Part shown: positions 34,801 through 44,233 of the stretch, piece by piece
Position numbering within the stretch: position 1 is the stretch's first letter
How the letters are laid out: every line of letters begins with the position of its first letter
Position numbers and translations under genes: made by a program
Assembly (NCBI GenBank): GCA_000733355.1
Contig: JNVV01000072.1
Location: forward strand, 124,001 to 188,000
Length of the DNA: 64,000 nucleotides
Reading direction: 5' to 3'
Source: Falciphora oryzae
Lineage: Eukaryota; Ascomycota; Sordariomycetes; Magnaporthales; Magnaporthaceae
The notes under the pieces: model-generated
What the model was told of the DNA's origin: nothing
What the model saw: only the letters and a program-made list of their open reading frames with translations
Databases searched by the model: none

Positions 34801-35289
34801 AGACCCGTCGCCCTACCAAAAAACTCGATGCTAAAATGCTCGGACCCTTCCAAATCCTTAAGGTTATTTTTCCTACGGCGGTACGGCTGGCCTTGCCTAA
34901 AGCTTGGAAGATCCATAACGCTTTTTACGTATCCCTTATCGAGCCCTACCGCTTTAGCATTTAGGCACGACCTAACCCTGACCAGGTATTGCAGGAGGCC
35001 CTTTCGGTTATAGGAGATTTCGTTGTAGAAAAGGTTATGGATTCCATGGATATAGGAGGAAAGGTTCGTTATTTTATCCGGTGGGAGGATTACCCACGCA
35101 AAAAGGACTGGACGTGGGAACTTTAGGAGCATTTCGATACCGACGGATTTAAGCAGCACGTTATTACTTTTTATCGGCTTAACCCCGACAAGCCTAGGGA
35201 CCCCCGCGTGCTATAAGATATAGCCACGGCCGTATCCTTTAAGCGGGCTTCGGAAGGTTTCGAGACGCGCCTTAGGAAGAGGAGGATAA
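28893..35289 (+). pseudogene. Gypsy gag-pol with C-terminal chromodomain (broken)
   Basis: Segments in order: an N-terminal cysteine-bearing frame (28992-29471); gag (about 29860-31060, with KFKDWWFVVQAYMNA); a zinc knuckle near 31335 (RCGKEGHYTLEC, first Cys lost to a stop); a protease motif VLLDGGSD near 31690; RT near 32380-32900 (DYRDVNAKTIPIRCPIP, MPMGFINAPATFQ, and YLDN in place of the catalytic YLDD); RNase H near 33170-33490; integrase zinc region near 34000-34065 and core near 34130-34620 (MDFITDLLLSD); a chromodomain near 35010-35130 (YFIRWEDYPRKKDWTWE). Stops occur throughout. The catalytic Asp-to-Asn change is a G-to-A transition. It cannot move by itself. Confidence 0.87.
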
Positions 35290-36215
35290 TGTCACACGGA
35301 AGAACCCGTGGACCTAACTAGTCGGCATTACGAGTCGGCTTTACGGAGGGTCGAAGACCCGTATAGGCGGTTAACGGCCCTAAGGCCAAGCGGTGAAGGT
35401 CGGAAGGCAGTGTGAATCATGTATTTGATACTTCGCACGGATTACAAAGGGTTTATATAAACCCTGCCATCTCCTATGTCCTTTACGAAAGATTCTATTA
35501 ATATTGGGAGGTCAAATCGGGGATTTGCAGCGCAGTCACAGTGGCCAGCAGGGTCTCGGTTAGTTGGATTGGGCCCTGACAGGCGCTATAAATAGCGCTG
35601 TCGGGGCCCCAAGCTTAGTGGGTGGAACAGGCTTGTATTGCAGGTGAGGGGCGCCAACAATCGCTTCCCTCATATACCCACCGACATCGATCCCGCGGGT
35701 TCTCCGCCGTGGGGGCTTCCGGTGCCGCGAGCGATTTTCCGAAAAATTATTTTGTGTGAGATTTCCAAAAAATCGACCCACGGCCACCAAACCCATCTCC
35801 GCGTTGGGCCTCCAATTCTGACTTGTGCAAATTGACTCCTGACCAATTCTGTGCAGAGTAGATGTGCAGGGTAGGCGAGTCAGTGCGACCCACAACGGCT
35901 GACTTGGGTGCTTAGGCATCCTACAGGGGCTACAGGCCACCTTCAGGCTTTCGGTAAGCGCTGTAGATGCTGTAAGCCACCCCCGGGTACGCTATAAGCC
36001 CTGCCCGCTACTCCTGTGCACAACCCCACAACAGTACAGGGTAGATAATCTAATAAGAGTAGTACATGGTAGGTTGGGCCTATGCACCCAACCTAGGCTA
36101 AATACATTAGTTCTTTTAACAGATTCCTTCCTCCTTAAGCATCTCTTGAGCCTATAGAAAGATTATCTGCAATCTAGAGATTCTTTCTCCAAGCCGTCTT
36201 TAACCCCTTGTTACA
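35290..36215 (+). repeat. Right LTR of the Gypsy element, split by a solo LTR
   Basis: The two halves, 35290-35495 and 36127-36215, together give the same 295 bp as the left LTR. The interruption is a 626-bp LTR-like insertion with its own target duplication. Confidence 0.9.
35496..36121 (+). repeat. 626-bp solo LTR inserted in the Gypsy right LTR (TSD GATTC)
   Basis: Starts TATTAATATTGGG and ends TCTTTTAACA, flanked by GATTC at 35491-35495 and 36122-36126. The start TA is one transition from the canonical TG. It is GC-richer than the surrounding element and has a TATA box in a short palindrome (GCGCTATAAATAGCGC, near 35584-35599). There is no coding capacity. No full-length relative exists in the window. 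Confidence 0.85.
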
Positions 36216-36384
36216 CGCCGACCTTTTGGGCCAGGCTTACTAACGAGCACCCGGAGCTTCGGGTTAGGTTTAGAAAACGCCAAAACGAGCACCCAATAAA
36301 GGAATAAAAACGCTCGTAATACTTTCATTTTAGCTCTTTTTTGTTTACTACAGCCGGTGCCTTCCAGGCACCAACTGGGGGGTG
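36216..36384 (+). pseudogene. Copia-A 3' remnant and polypurine tract
   Basis: A short frame from about 36216 ends in TAA about 85 bp later, possibly the very end of the Copia-A polyprotein. An untranslated stretch with a CCTTCCAGGCACC inverted motif follows, then the purine tract before the right LTR. The expected rest of RT and RNase H is missing between 28597 and 36216. Confidence 0.6.
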
Positions 36385-36632
36385 TGTCGCAAAGGATCGA
36401 GGGGGTACCCCGGCTGTGCCGGCCGGGATTTGCATTACCACCCTTATCGGCGTCGCAGGTGCTTAACAGCAGTTACAGAGCATTCGGCGACGCCGAGAAG
36501 GGCTTTCTACTCCTATTGCGCACTCGTGTATAAAGACCCCGAGGGTGGTAGACCCTCGGGCGCTTTCCTATTAGTTCCTTAGAGGTAGAAATCAAGACAA
36601 TCCTTCTACTGCATACCCTCTACTTTGCAATA
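36385..36632 (+). repeat. Right LTR of Copia-A
   Basis: 248 bp, matching 14715-14962 with transition differences only; followed by the CCTAC duplication. Confidence 0.92.
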
Positions 36633-36638
36633 CCTACT

Positions 36639-36700
36639 CCTTGATTACAGTCAACCGCCCTTGATTACAAGTCAGCCGCCCTTGATTACAAGTTAGCCGC
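36639..36700. repeat. Three tandem copies of a ~21-bp unit
   Basis: The unit CCTTGATTACAAGTCAGCCGC occurs three times (first copy one base shorter); the copies differ by single transitions. It lies between the Copia-A target duplication and the next solo LTR. Confidence 0.8.
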
Positions 36701-37008
36701 TGTCACACGGAGGATGCCATCCATGGCGGAATCCATTGGCGCTGTTGGTGCACGAGGGCAAGCCACTCGGGGCCCAACGGGCCTCACTTGCAGACGTCAG
36801 GCCTCTACGGCATGCGGGTTCCACGGGCCTGGACCGGCCCATGCGCATGTGCACGGGCCAGAAGCCTAGGCATAAAAAGGACCCCCCTGGCCGTGCTGAA
36901 CAAGACAGGTCTTGGCACCTCAAGCACCACCTTAAGCCCAAAGAGATTATCACACAAATTTAAGCTATTCCCATCTTCCAAGCCCTCATAGGTTGAGCCC
37001 TTGTTACA
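36701..37008 (+). repeat. 308-bp solo LTR with Gypsy-like ends
   Basis: Starts TGTCACACGGAGG and ends CCCTTGTTACA, the same ends as the Gypsy LTR at 28598, with an unrelated GC-rich interior and a CATAAAAAGG promoter-like box near 36870. The flanks are GCCGC (36696-36700) and GCCAC (37009-37013), a 5-bp duplication with one transition. Confidence 0.78.
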
Positions 37009-37748
37009 GCCACCCTTGAAGGGTCCAGCAGGCTCCCGTTTCGGTTATCAGTCGGGCGATGCCACCCCTTTGCCATATTACCCGCGCGGCCACATGCTCC
37101 TCAGCAGCCATCGAACCGGCTAGCGCGCCCCGGAGCAACTTCAAGAGTGACGACAGTAGAATGATATCCCGCCTATAAAGGGTGCAGACTCAGCCCTAGT
37201 AGATTTTCAGCTGGAACGTGGGCCGTAGACCGATTGGACAATTACATCACCGGCCGCACATATGTGATAGGCAGCTAGTTTTCGGTTGGGTCTAGCTGTC
37301 AGCAAAGGCTTGGTTTGGAATCGGTCCGTCGGCTTAAGAGCTCTTGGCACCGTAAGCATACGTTGAGCTCATTGGTTAGTGGGCTGTTAATTGCACAAGT
37401 CGGCAGACATGTTGCATACGAGGCTGCAGCGGTGGCGTTCGTGCCGTAAGAGACACTTGATGCTGCATGTCCTCCTCTTTTAGTCTCCAGCCGGGGGCTA
37501 GAGGCTTGAGTTGACGGTCAGAAGATGATGGATGGCGTGGAGGTGGTGTTGAGGAAACCCAGCGTGCAGGTAGACGATCCATCTTGTGAAAAGGACAAAA
37601 AACGTAAATAGGGGGCAACTCCTCCCCATGTTCAACATGATTTTCGTTCAGAACACCAGAGGACATCTGCTTCATCCTTAAACAACTCCCCTTCAAGACC
37701 CAGACTTAGGACATAGCCCGCCAGGCTCACCCACTCCCTACATCCAAG
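37009..37748. promoter_or_regulatory. Upstream region of the secreted 8-Cys gene
   Basis: No supported coding frame. A CCTATAAAGG box occurs near 37169-37178, far from the ATG at 37749, so its use is uncertain. The C-rich segment just before the ATG could be the leader. Confidence 0.4.
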
Positions 37749-38306
37749 ATGAAGTTCTCCGCCTCCATCCTCACGGCTCTCCTTGCCGGCACCGCTCTTG
37801 CCCAGTCGAGCCCTGATCCGGCCACGCCCTACATCAGCGACGTCGACGGCGTCATCACCCTGAACGAGACCGCAGGTAAGTCTTGGCTGATGAGGGCTGC
37901 TGTTCCCATGGGCTCTACGAGCGTTTCCTCTCGTCGCATACTCGCCTCCCATGCCGCTGCCATGATCCTAATCGTCCGATTGTATGATCAGTCTTCGACC
38001 TTGAGTCCGCGGGGTGCAACCCTCTCAAGTGTCTCAACGTTGTCGGTTCGACCGTTTGCATCCTTGCGGCTATCCAGGCCAACAACCCTGTCGCCATTCT
38101 CAAGTGCGCGAAGAAGTCCGCTGTAAGTAACAGTTTGCCCTCCTTTTCCTCCCCTTTTTGGCCTCCCCGAGCCCCTCCCTTCCCCCTGACGTACCCTGAT
38201 TCATTTCATTAGGAAACTACTAATCCTTTTCTCCTTTCAGCTGTGCGGCTGCGCTGCCTGCATCAGGCCCCTGGGCAAATTCCTGGAGAGGCACCACATC
38301 TGCTAG
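37749..38306 (+). CDS. Small secreted protein with eight cysteines (effector-like), three exons
   Basis: Exons 37749-37875, 37992-38122 and 38241-38306 are joined by GTAAGT...CAG introns of 116 and 118 bp; the phases fit exactly and give 107 residues. The first ~18 residues (MKFSASILTALLAGTALA) are a clear signal peptide. The mature part has eight cysteines spaced C-X4-C-X8-C-X15-C-X6-C-X-C-X2-C-X13-C, the last being the C-terminal residue. The paired-cysteine pattern of hydrophobins is absent. Some likeness to the small fungal calcium-binding (CBP-like) secreted family is possible but rests on memory only. It is the first gene right of the transposon stack, a typical place for fast-evolving secreted proteins. 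Host interaction is inference. Confidence 0.8.
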
Positions 38307-39147
38307 ATGGATTTCTATACTCACCCCTTTCGGATCCTAAACCGCTGCCTTTAAGCTCCCTCCCTTGTGCTTCTCTCATTTGTGGAAATTCTTCTCTTCT
38401 TTCTGGCGGAAACGTTCTTTTTTCGGTTAACTACCGGCATACCTGTTGTGAACAAACGCAGGATGGTGTGCAACACGGCCTCCTCTTTGGCTGCAACCTG
38501 AACAACGTTCCTTGACACTATCGCCCATTTTGGATTTCGAGACGTTGGCCTCCGTCTGGCGGCCAATTCTTAAGCTTAGCTAAAGGGAGGGCTGTCTAGC
38601 CACTCTTTTATTACTGCAGAGTACGCAAAATCCATACTACTGGTTTTCCCACGGTGCAATTTCGCGTCGTCTCCGCCTCCACTTCCTTTTTTCCTCCTTA
38701 TTGCCCTGCCAGTAGCCCTGTTACCTTCAGCGAAACTTTCCTCTTTGGTCGAATCGGGCTTGCGTCGCGACCAAGTTGAAATCGGACCCTTCTAGCACGC
38801 AGGCCAAGGTGTGAGAGGTTGGCCCGTGCCCTATGCACGGGACCCATTTAGTCCTCCACCGGAGATGCAGATTCTGCGCGTCTAAAGTAGTTCAGAACAC
38901 ACCACTTTTGAGACTGCTGTGCTTCCGCCTTTTACGGCACACACTTTGTGTATATTCGGTCTGCCAGAAAGCCAGAATCGTCTGCTCCTTGGAACTCTCC
39001 ACCCGCACGTGTTTGCCGTGCCCTGGCGCGCTCAACGGAAATGGAAGCGACGAAACCTCGTGGTAATGAACTTGGAAAGTTCGATGAGACCATAAAGCAA
39101 AATTGAGGGCCTGCTTCGGCGGCTCAAGCGGGCAGGCAAGGGCGGCA
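38307..39147. other. Intergenic region, no gene seen
   Basis: 3' flank of the secreted protein gene and further sequence without a supported frame or repeat. Confidence 0.4.
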
Positions 39148-39570
39148 ATGGCGAATCGGCAACGACGCGTAGTCGAGCGTCCCAGCCAAGACATTCCCGC
39201 GATCCCGAGATCTCAGGCAGGCACTGGCAAATTTCACGGCTCATGTTCTACTTCTGATGCTGACGATCTTCATACCTCCCCCAACCCTATATCTGACGCC
39301 GGCGAGCTTCGCGACACTCTGAAGTGGATCATCGACGAAGCAAGTGAGCTGATGAAGCTCCACAATCCAGCACCAGCGCCGGCGACTGACGCAGCGCTAG
39401 CGACTGATGCAGCGCTAGCGACCGACACGCCAGCAACCGACGCCGCGACGGGGCGGCCGGGCGGAGAACGCCGGGGTGAGGGAGGACGTGGGCGGGCATT
39501 GCCCACCAATCGCCCTCCCGCCATGCACCCCTGCCCTGGCCCCATAGTCTTGGGCCGTCGAAGGACGTGA
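39148..39570 (+). CDS. Hypothetical protein, low support
   Basis: An open frame of 140 codons from ATG at 39148. The first ~75 residues look protein-like (acidic and amphipathic around LRDTLKWIIDEASELMKL). It then passes into an Ala/Thr/Asp repeat (ATDAALATDAALATD) and an Arg/Gly/Pro-rich end that may be intron or read-through rather than coding. No domain, signal peptide or homologue recognised. A splice donor after the helical part is possible but I could not place a following exon. It may be a truncated gene or a chance frame. Confidence 0.3.
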   Translation: MANRQRRVVERPSQDIPAIPRSQAGTGKFHGSCSTSDADDLHTSPNPISDAGELRDTLKWIIDEASELMKLHNPAPAPATDAALATDAALATDTPATDAATGRPGGERRGEGGRGRALPTNRPPAMHPCPGPIVLGRRRT

Positions 39571-40819
39571 AACGGGCCCGCCTGCGCCAAAAACTGGGGC
39601 AATGCGAGACCCACGGCCCCATTTCCATTTCCTCGCCGAACGGAGAGGCGCGCGAGGCGGCTGCTGAGGACGGCCTGCTGTCCAGGGACGCCGCCGGGCG
39701 GCGTCTTCCAACTGGAGCGCTGCCATGCCCTCAGGCAACCCGTCGATATCACGTCCTCACCGGCACTGAACTTGGCGTGCCGAGTCGGATGGCCGGCCGT
39801 AACGGCGGGGAGGAATCCTCCATGGTGCCACCGCGGCGCCATCCCCGGTGGCTGATGTCGGCTGCAAACCGGGACTGTGCTTTTCGTAGGGGGGAGAGCC
39901 TCGTGAGGGAACCTTACGGAACCTCCATGCACTTGTGCCTTCTGAAGTTCCCGGGCGGTGGCGTCGCGGGGCAAGATGTGGGAGAAAGGGATCCGGAGGC
40001 GGAGGTCCAAAACTTTTCTCTCTCCCTCTGCCTACCACCTGCTCTCTTCGCAAGTTTCCGCTCGTCTTGATGCAGTGCGAAGCGGTTGCGTATTTCAGTC
40101 AACGGGTTCCGAACTAGTCCGCACCACATTTGGGCACATCGTTTCCACGGCATGTTCAGGGGCATCTGTGTTCGGGGTCCATCATACATCCAGATAGCCG
40201 CCGACACGTGTCCAGTCTAGTCTCACTCCCTCCGTCCAATGGCGATCTTCGACACCCATGCGCAGACGCTGCTTGTGGCTGCAGATGTTATCGCCATCCA
40301 CCTACGGCTCAGGGTTTAGCCCGCCAAATGACAGCCAACCATTCCGCCCTCAGCATGCCGTGGGGCGTCCTTGGCAATGCAATAACGAATGCATGTCTGT
40401 CGAGCTGGCCGGGGAAGACTGAATTGCCCGGTCTCGCCATTTGCCCCGCCGCGGGGCCCCATCCGTCGTTTGGGAGGCAAGCCGACCGCCAGTTTCGGCG
40501 TCGACGATTTCTTCCCTAAAAGGCCCTACTCAATCATCGCAGCCGCCTTCCCTCCGCCGCCTCCAGAGATACAAGCCTCCATAGGGGAACCCATGGTGGC
40601 CCGAGGGATGAGTGAGGTCCGGTGCTGCCTAAGTGCGAGGTTTGCAGGCGCAGAGGTCAGGCTTACTAGAGAGTGGGTGGTGGTAAGGCTCAATCGCTCC
40701 GAAGGCATGCATGGTGGGTGGCTGGCAACAGGTGCCTACTAGGTAGGTAATTATTGACGCTGAGGTCACTGTGGCCCTTCCAGATCCTGCACTTCTAGTC
40801 TGCCTAACTTGGCCCTCGT
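39571..40819. other. Gene-poor sequence up to the assembly gap
   Basis: Only mutually overlapping short frames without domains on either strand. Nothing supported. Confidence 0.4.
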
Positions 40820-40908
40820 NNNNNNNNNNNNNNNNNNNNNNNNNNNNNNNNNNNNNNNNNNNNNNNNNNNNNNNNNNNNNNNNNNNNNNNNNNNNNNNNN
40901 NNNNNNNN
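40820..40908. other. Assembly gap (89 N)
   Basis: A run of 89 undetermined bases; the true length is unknown. Frames reported across it are not meaningful. Confidence 0.99.
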
Positions 40909-42793
40909 CAGAAGCTGCTCTGTTTTCTTTCTTGTGCAATCAAAGGTTCTTCTCTCCCCGCAATAATATTCTCCCTGCTTTTCCTGCCTTCGTGGGTCGC
41001 GTTCCCATATTGTGCGTCCCTTGCGTTGTACTTCAAAGCGTCCCTCTTGATCTTCGCTGTGAGTGAGTGAGTTTATTTAACGTCGGTAAAGTCGGGATCT
41101 ACCAGTCTCTGCCTCCCAAGGGGCATACGACGTGCTAGCGCTACCTAAGCTTGACACTAGGCCATATGTTGCTATCGAGTCGGCTGACAGAGTTAAACCC
41201 GTAGGCATACGGAGTTCGGGCCGCATTCCGGCGCTCCTTATTGGTGGGCGGGCAATCGGCAAAAGGGCGAATAAACGCCGGGGCGCTGTAAGCGCTGCTG
41301 TTGGTGGTAAAGAAAGAAAAGTTCGGGGGCTGAAAGGCCTAATTCCAACCCGGTATGCTCCTTATGTGTTATTACTATCGCTATCGAAAGGATAGGCTGC
41401 GCGGCTTGCCAACGTAGTGCAGGTCGAGCCGTTACGGTCACGCTGGCAAACAGAGCCGCGCGAAGATTTTGCGCGTGCGGTCAGGCAAATCTTGCGCGTG
41501 CGTGCTTAAGCAACGTGCTTAAGCAGGCGCCGTGCGTATCGTTGGGATGCGGTCGACCGAGGAGGAGTCGCGAAGATGGCGGGGGACGGCGGCGGCCGGG
41601 CCGGCTTATCGTCCGAGGTATTTAACTGCTTACCGGCCAGCAGTCTTCTTGTGCGTTCGGAATCGTATCGGCTCGTACGGCGAGGCGAAGGCGATAGGGA
41701 AGTCAAAGGGCGGTTTAGGTGTGCGAGGAGGTTGGAGCAGCGAGTGTCGGAAAATGGCGCGCGGGAGGCGCGCCTCGTCATTGCCCGATACGCCAAGCAC
41801 TGTGAGTTTATGTCATGGCCGCCAGAGGGGATCACGTGATTCGGCCCCTCCACACAGATTTTTTACCTAGGACCCCCCGCCAGGCCAGGCCTCCGGCCTC
41901 TGCCCTCCACATCACCTTTTCACCACTTCACAGAGATTCCCCTACTAGCTCTTACAGTTTACCAGGTTTGTAGCAGTATCTTTTCTATTTTCGGATCACC
42001 GAAAGCCTTATTGTACGACTTGTCCAGCCGTTGCTTCATGCGTAGCCGACTTTAAACATGTGATTGGCGCATCCATATCGGATACTCGGCGTCTCTGAGG
42101 ATTGTCTTTGCCGAGCCAGGAACCGGTTTGCCGAGCCGTTACTTATAAACGCCTAGATCCTGTCGGCTTGTGCTGAGGTATCAGCCGTAAAGGGTTCCGG
42201 CGCCACCCAAGTTCAAACCTTTTAGCCAGCAATACGCGTGTTCGTTAGGCAGATTTGAATAGGGGCAGATACGTGTAGTCCGGTCCCAGGGCGTCTGATG
42301 TAGCCTTGCTAGGTGAAGCTTACGGTTGGCCATTTGCAGTTCTGTTTACAACGGGAGTTGTTTAGGCTGGACTCCTTAATAAGTTGCCAAACACGGCTCC
42401 GCGCTAAACCTAATTCAGACCGCTTCCGGATGTATCGCTGCATACCTAAAAGTACCGAGTGGATTATGGTATGCCCGATTGGGATGTGACGGTTGTTTGG
42501 CAAAGGCTGGTGGGAAGGATATAAGATACAAACCCCCTGCCCAGCCCACTCAGAATGCACAGAGAGCGAGTCCTTCCAAATTGCTGGATACCTTGTGTGG
42601 CTGTGCAGCCCCACCTGGAAGGGTACCTGCGACCAGCTCAGGCTCGGCTCGGGTTTGCTCAGGCAGGGCTCCGGTCCAATCACCGAAAAGGAGATTCTAA
42701 AAGTCCAGATTCCGGGCTTATATTTGGCTGATACCATGTGGCCGATGCTGAGAACCTATCGACAAGCCGCTACCCGTAGTCAATTTCTCCTTC
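40909..42793. other. Gene-poor region, possible decayed repeat
   Basis: No supported gene. Near 41059-41080 a (GTGA)n run is followed by TTTATTTAA. Near 41470-41525 there are doubled motifs (TTGCGCGTGCG and GTGCTTAAGCA twice each), and an AGGGGATCACGTGATTC stretch lies near 41825. These are suggestive of an old transposon of which the ends cannot be fixed. A short frame at 42493-42804 has no recognised domain. Confidence 0.3.
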
Positions 42794-44233
42794 ATGGCTC
42801 TTGAGAGGACTGACGACCAAAAACTCTCCCCTCGAAACCCCGTCGGCTATCTAGGCCTTGGCCCCTCAGAAACAGACCTCATGACTGCTCCCTCTTTTCT
42901 AAAGCAACTGAAACAATCGGGCAATTGGATCTGGATCCTTTGGGTTCCACCTTGGCAGTGCTGTCCTCGGTCAGCGTGGCAGTCTTCTCCTTGGTGGCTA
43001 CGAGCAAAGCCGCGTACTAGGAGATGCCGGCACTTTCAACCGCATTCCGCTCCTTACGCCTTCTGGGAACCACAAGCTCATGCTTCGTGAGATGGTTCTA
43101 GGCGTGGAACTAGGGGCATCCCCGTTCGCTAATATAACCGGCTCAGCCAGCATCACCCTGCACACCAACGACACGGAGCTGGATCAAGAGACTAGGAAGG
43201 CCGGTGGGGAGCCTGGTTCTATTCTCGTGGGAATCTCGACACGCTTTGAATACATTCTTTTACCGAAAGCTACTCGCGAAGCCATCGCAGCGTATCTTCC
43301 TGTTACCTTCAACGAACGCCGGAAGTTGTACTTCTGGGACGCATCCAATCCACAGTTTGACAAGATTGTCAAATCCGCTGCGGTCTTAGGTTTTGTGCGT
43401 TTGGACAGAACCGGAAGGAAAATCACGGTCAAGGTGCCTTTCCGTATGCTGAATCTGACCCTCGAAGCGCCCTTGGCCAACGGGACCGCAGTGCAATATT
43501 TCCCCTGCCAACCCGATAAGAACGTTCACCGTCTGGGACGGGCCTTTTTGCAAGGTAAGCCAGCAAGCCGTCATGTTATAGCACTCTTCACAACCGGCCA
43601 GGCGCTGATAAACGGTGCCAAACAAGCGGCATTTTAGGGCATAAACTTTGAAGAGAACGTTGTTTTTCTCGCCCAAGCCCCAGGGCCAAACATCTGGCAG
43701 GCCGTCCTCCGCGAGATTCCCAAAGATGCCACCACTCTAGAAACAAACAAGGACGTCACGGGCACATCCCAACAGCCCTGGGAAGGACACTGGACTCCGC
43801 TACCACTCGCCAACACTTCGGAGCCTTCGCACACCTCGAGCACACCATCTCAGGGACTCTCCGCTAGCGCCATTGCGGGCATCGCCGTGGAGGATCTGCT
43901 GTCGCCCTGCTTGCTATAGCTATCGGAGTGATCCTTTTCCGTCGTCGACAGCGCAAAAAGGAAGCCAATGCCGGGCCGCCCGGTGCTGTGACTGAGCAGG
44001 TCGCGCTTGATTCTGAGCCGAAGAGGAGCGAGTTGGGGCAAGACGAGCTTTTGCAAGAAGTTGGACAGCCAATACCTCATGAAGCAGGCGGTAATCAGTT
44101 ACCTCGCGAGGCGGACGGATACCCTATGGCTCGTAGGGAGCATGTGCAACCACACGAGCCACCCACCGGGGAGGAGCAACTGCTCGGCCATGCCGGCGGT
44201 ATTCAGCAGAGCGAACCGAGGACTGGACATTGA
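42794..44233 (+). pseudogene. Decayed pepsin-like aspartic protease (A1 family-like) with C-terminal membrane anchor
   Basis: Parts of a fungal membrane-anchored aspartic protease-like protein can be followed in three frames. GYLGLGPSE...SFLKQLKQSG (42850-42925) is followed, after a shift, by GSLLLGGYEQSRVLGDAGTFNRIPLLTP (from about 42950) and a long C-lobe to LGRAFLQ at about 43553. There a GTAAGC donor starts a likely intron of about 75 bp. The next segment contains an in-frame TAG (43635-43637), then GINFEENVVFLAQAPGP, a Ser/Thr-rich stalk, and a transmembrane segment (VALLAIAIGVILF) plus RRRQRKK tail that is in another frame, implying a shift near 43890. The active-site Asp motifs (DTG/DSG) were not found. 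One nonsense codon and at least two frame shifts make it a pseudogene unless the assembly is wrong there. Confidence 0.6.

Larger units (their letters stand above)
28598..36215 (+). mobile_element. Gypsy-type chromodomain retrotransposon (chromovirus-like), RIP-decayed, no TSD
   Basis: LTRs 28598-28892 (295 bp) and 35290-36215 (295 bp once the inserted solo LTR and one GATTC are removed) start TGTCACACGG and end CCCCTTGTTACA. The internal order gag, protease, RT, RNase H, integrase, chromodomain is that of Gypsy chromoviruses. The flanks do not match (AAATG on the left, CGCCG on the right). On the right only a short C-terminal-like remnant of Copia-A remains before its polypurine tract. Confidence 0.92.
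14715..36632 (+). mobile_element. Copia-A: outermost Ty1/copia-type retrotransposon, RIP-decayed and interrupted
   Basis: Bounded by two 248-bp LTRs (14715-14962 and 36385-36632) and a perfect 5-bp target duplication CCTAC (14710-14714 and 36633-36637). A purine tract (ACTGGGGGG) lies just before the right LTR. The internal domain order (gag, protease, integrase, reverse transcriptase) is that of the Copia superfamily. The element is cut by Copia-B at 19284 and by a Gypsy element at 28598, and carries a 115-bp solo LTR at 15778. The two LTRs differ only by transitions as far as I could align by eye, consistent with RIP. It is the oldest insertion of the stack because all others lie inside it. 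Confidence 0.92.

Noticed and set aside
14715..37008. CRISPR array or prophage-like structure among the repeats
   Set aside because: The repeats are LTRs, target duplications and one short tandem array in a eukaryotic genome; there is no repeat-spacer pattern.
37749..38306. Hydrophobin identity for the eight-cysteine protein
   Set aside because: Eight cysteines are present, but the two adjacent Cys-Cys pairs of hydrophobins are absent.
39270..40010. 246-codon minus-strand frame
   Set aside because: Arg/Pro/Ala-rich, antisense to a candidate gene and without domain or signal peptide; likely a chance frame in GC-rich DNA.
40629..41070. Frames spanning the run of Ns
   Set aside because: They are made of undetermined bases and carry no information.
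42493..42804. N-lobe of the aspartic protease
   Set aside because: The frame ends just before the recognised part but has no DTG motif or alignable sequence, so I left it out of the pseudogene.
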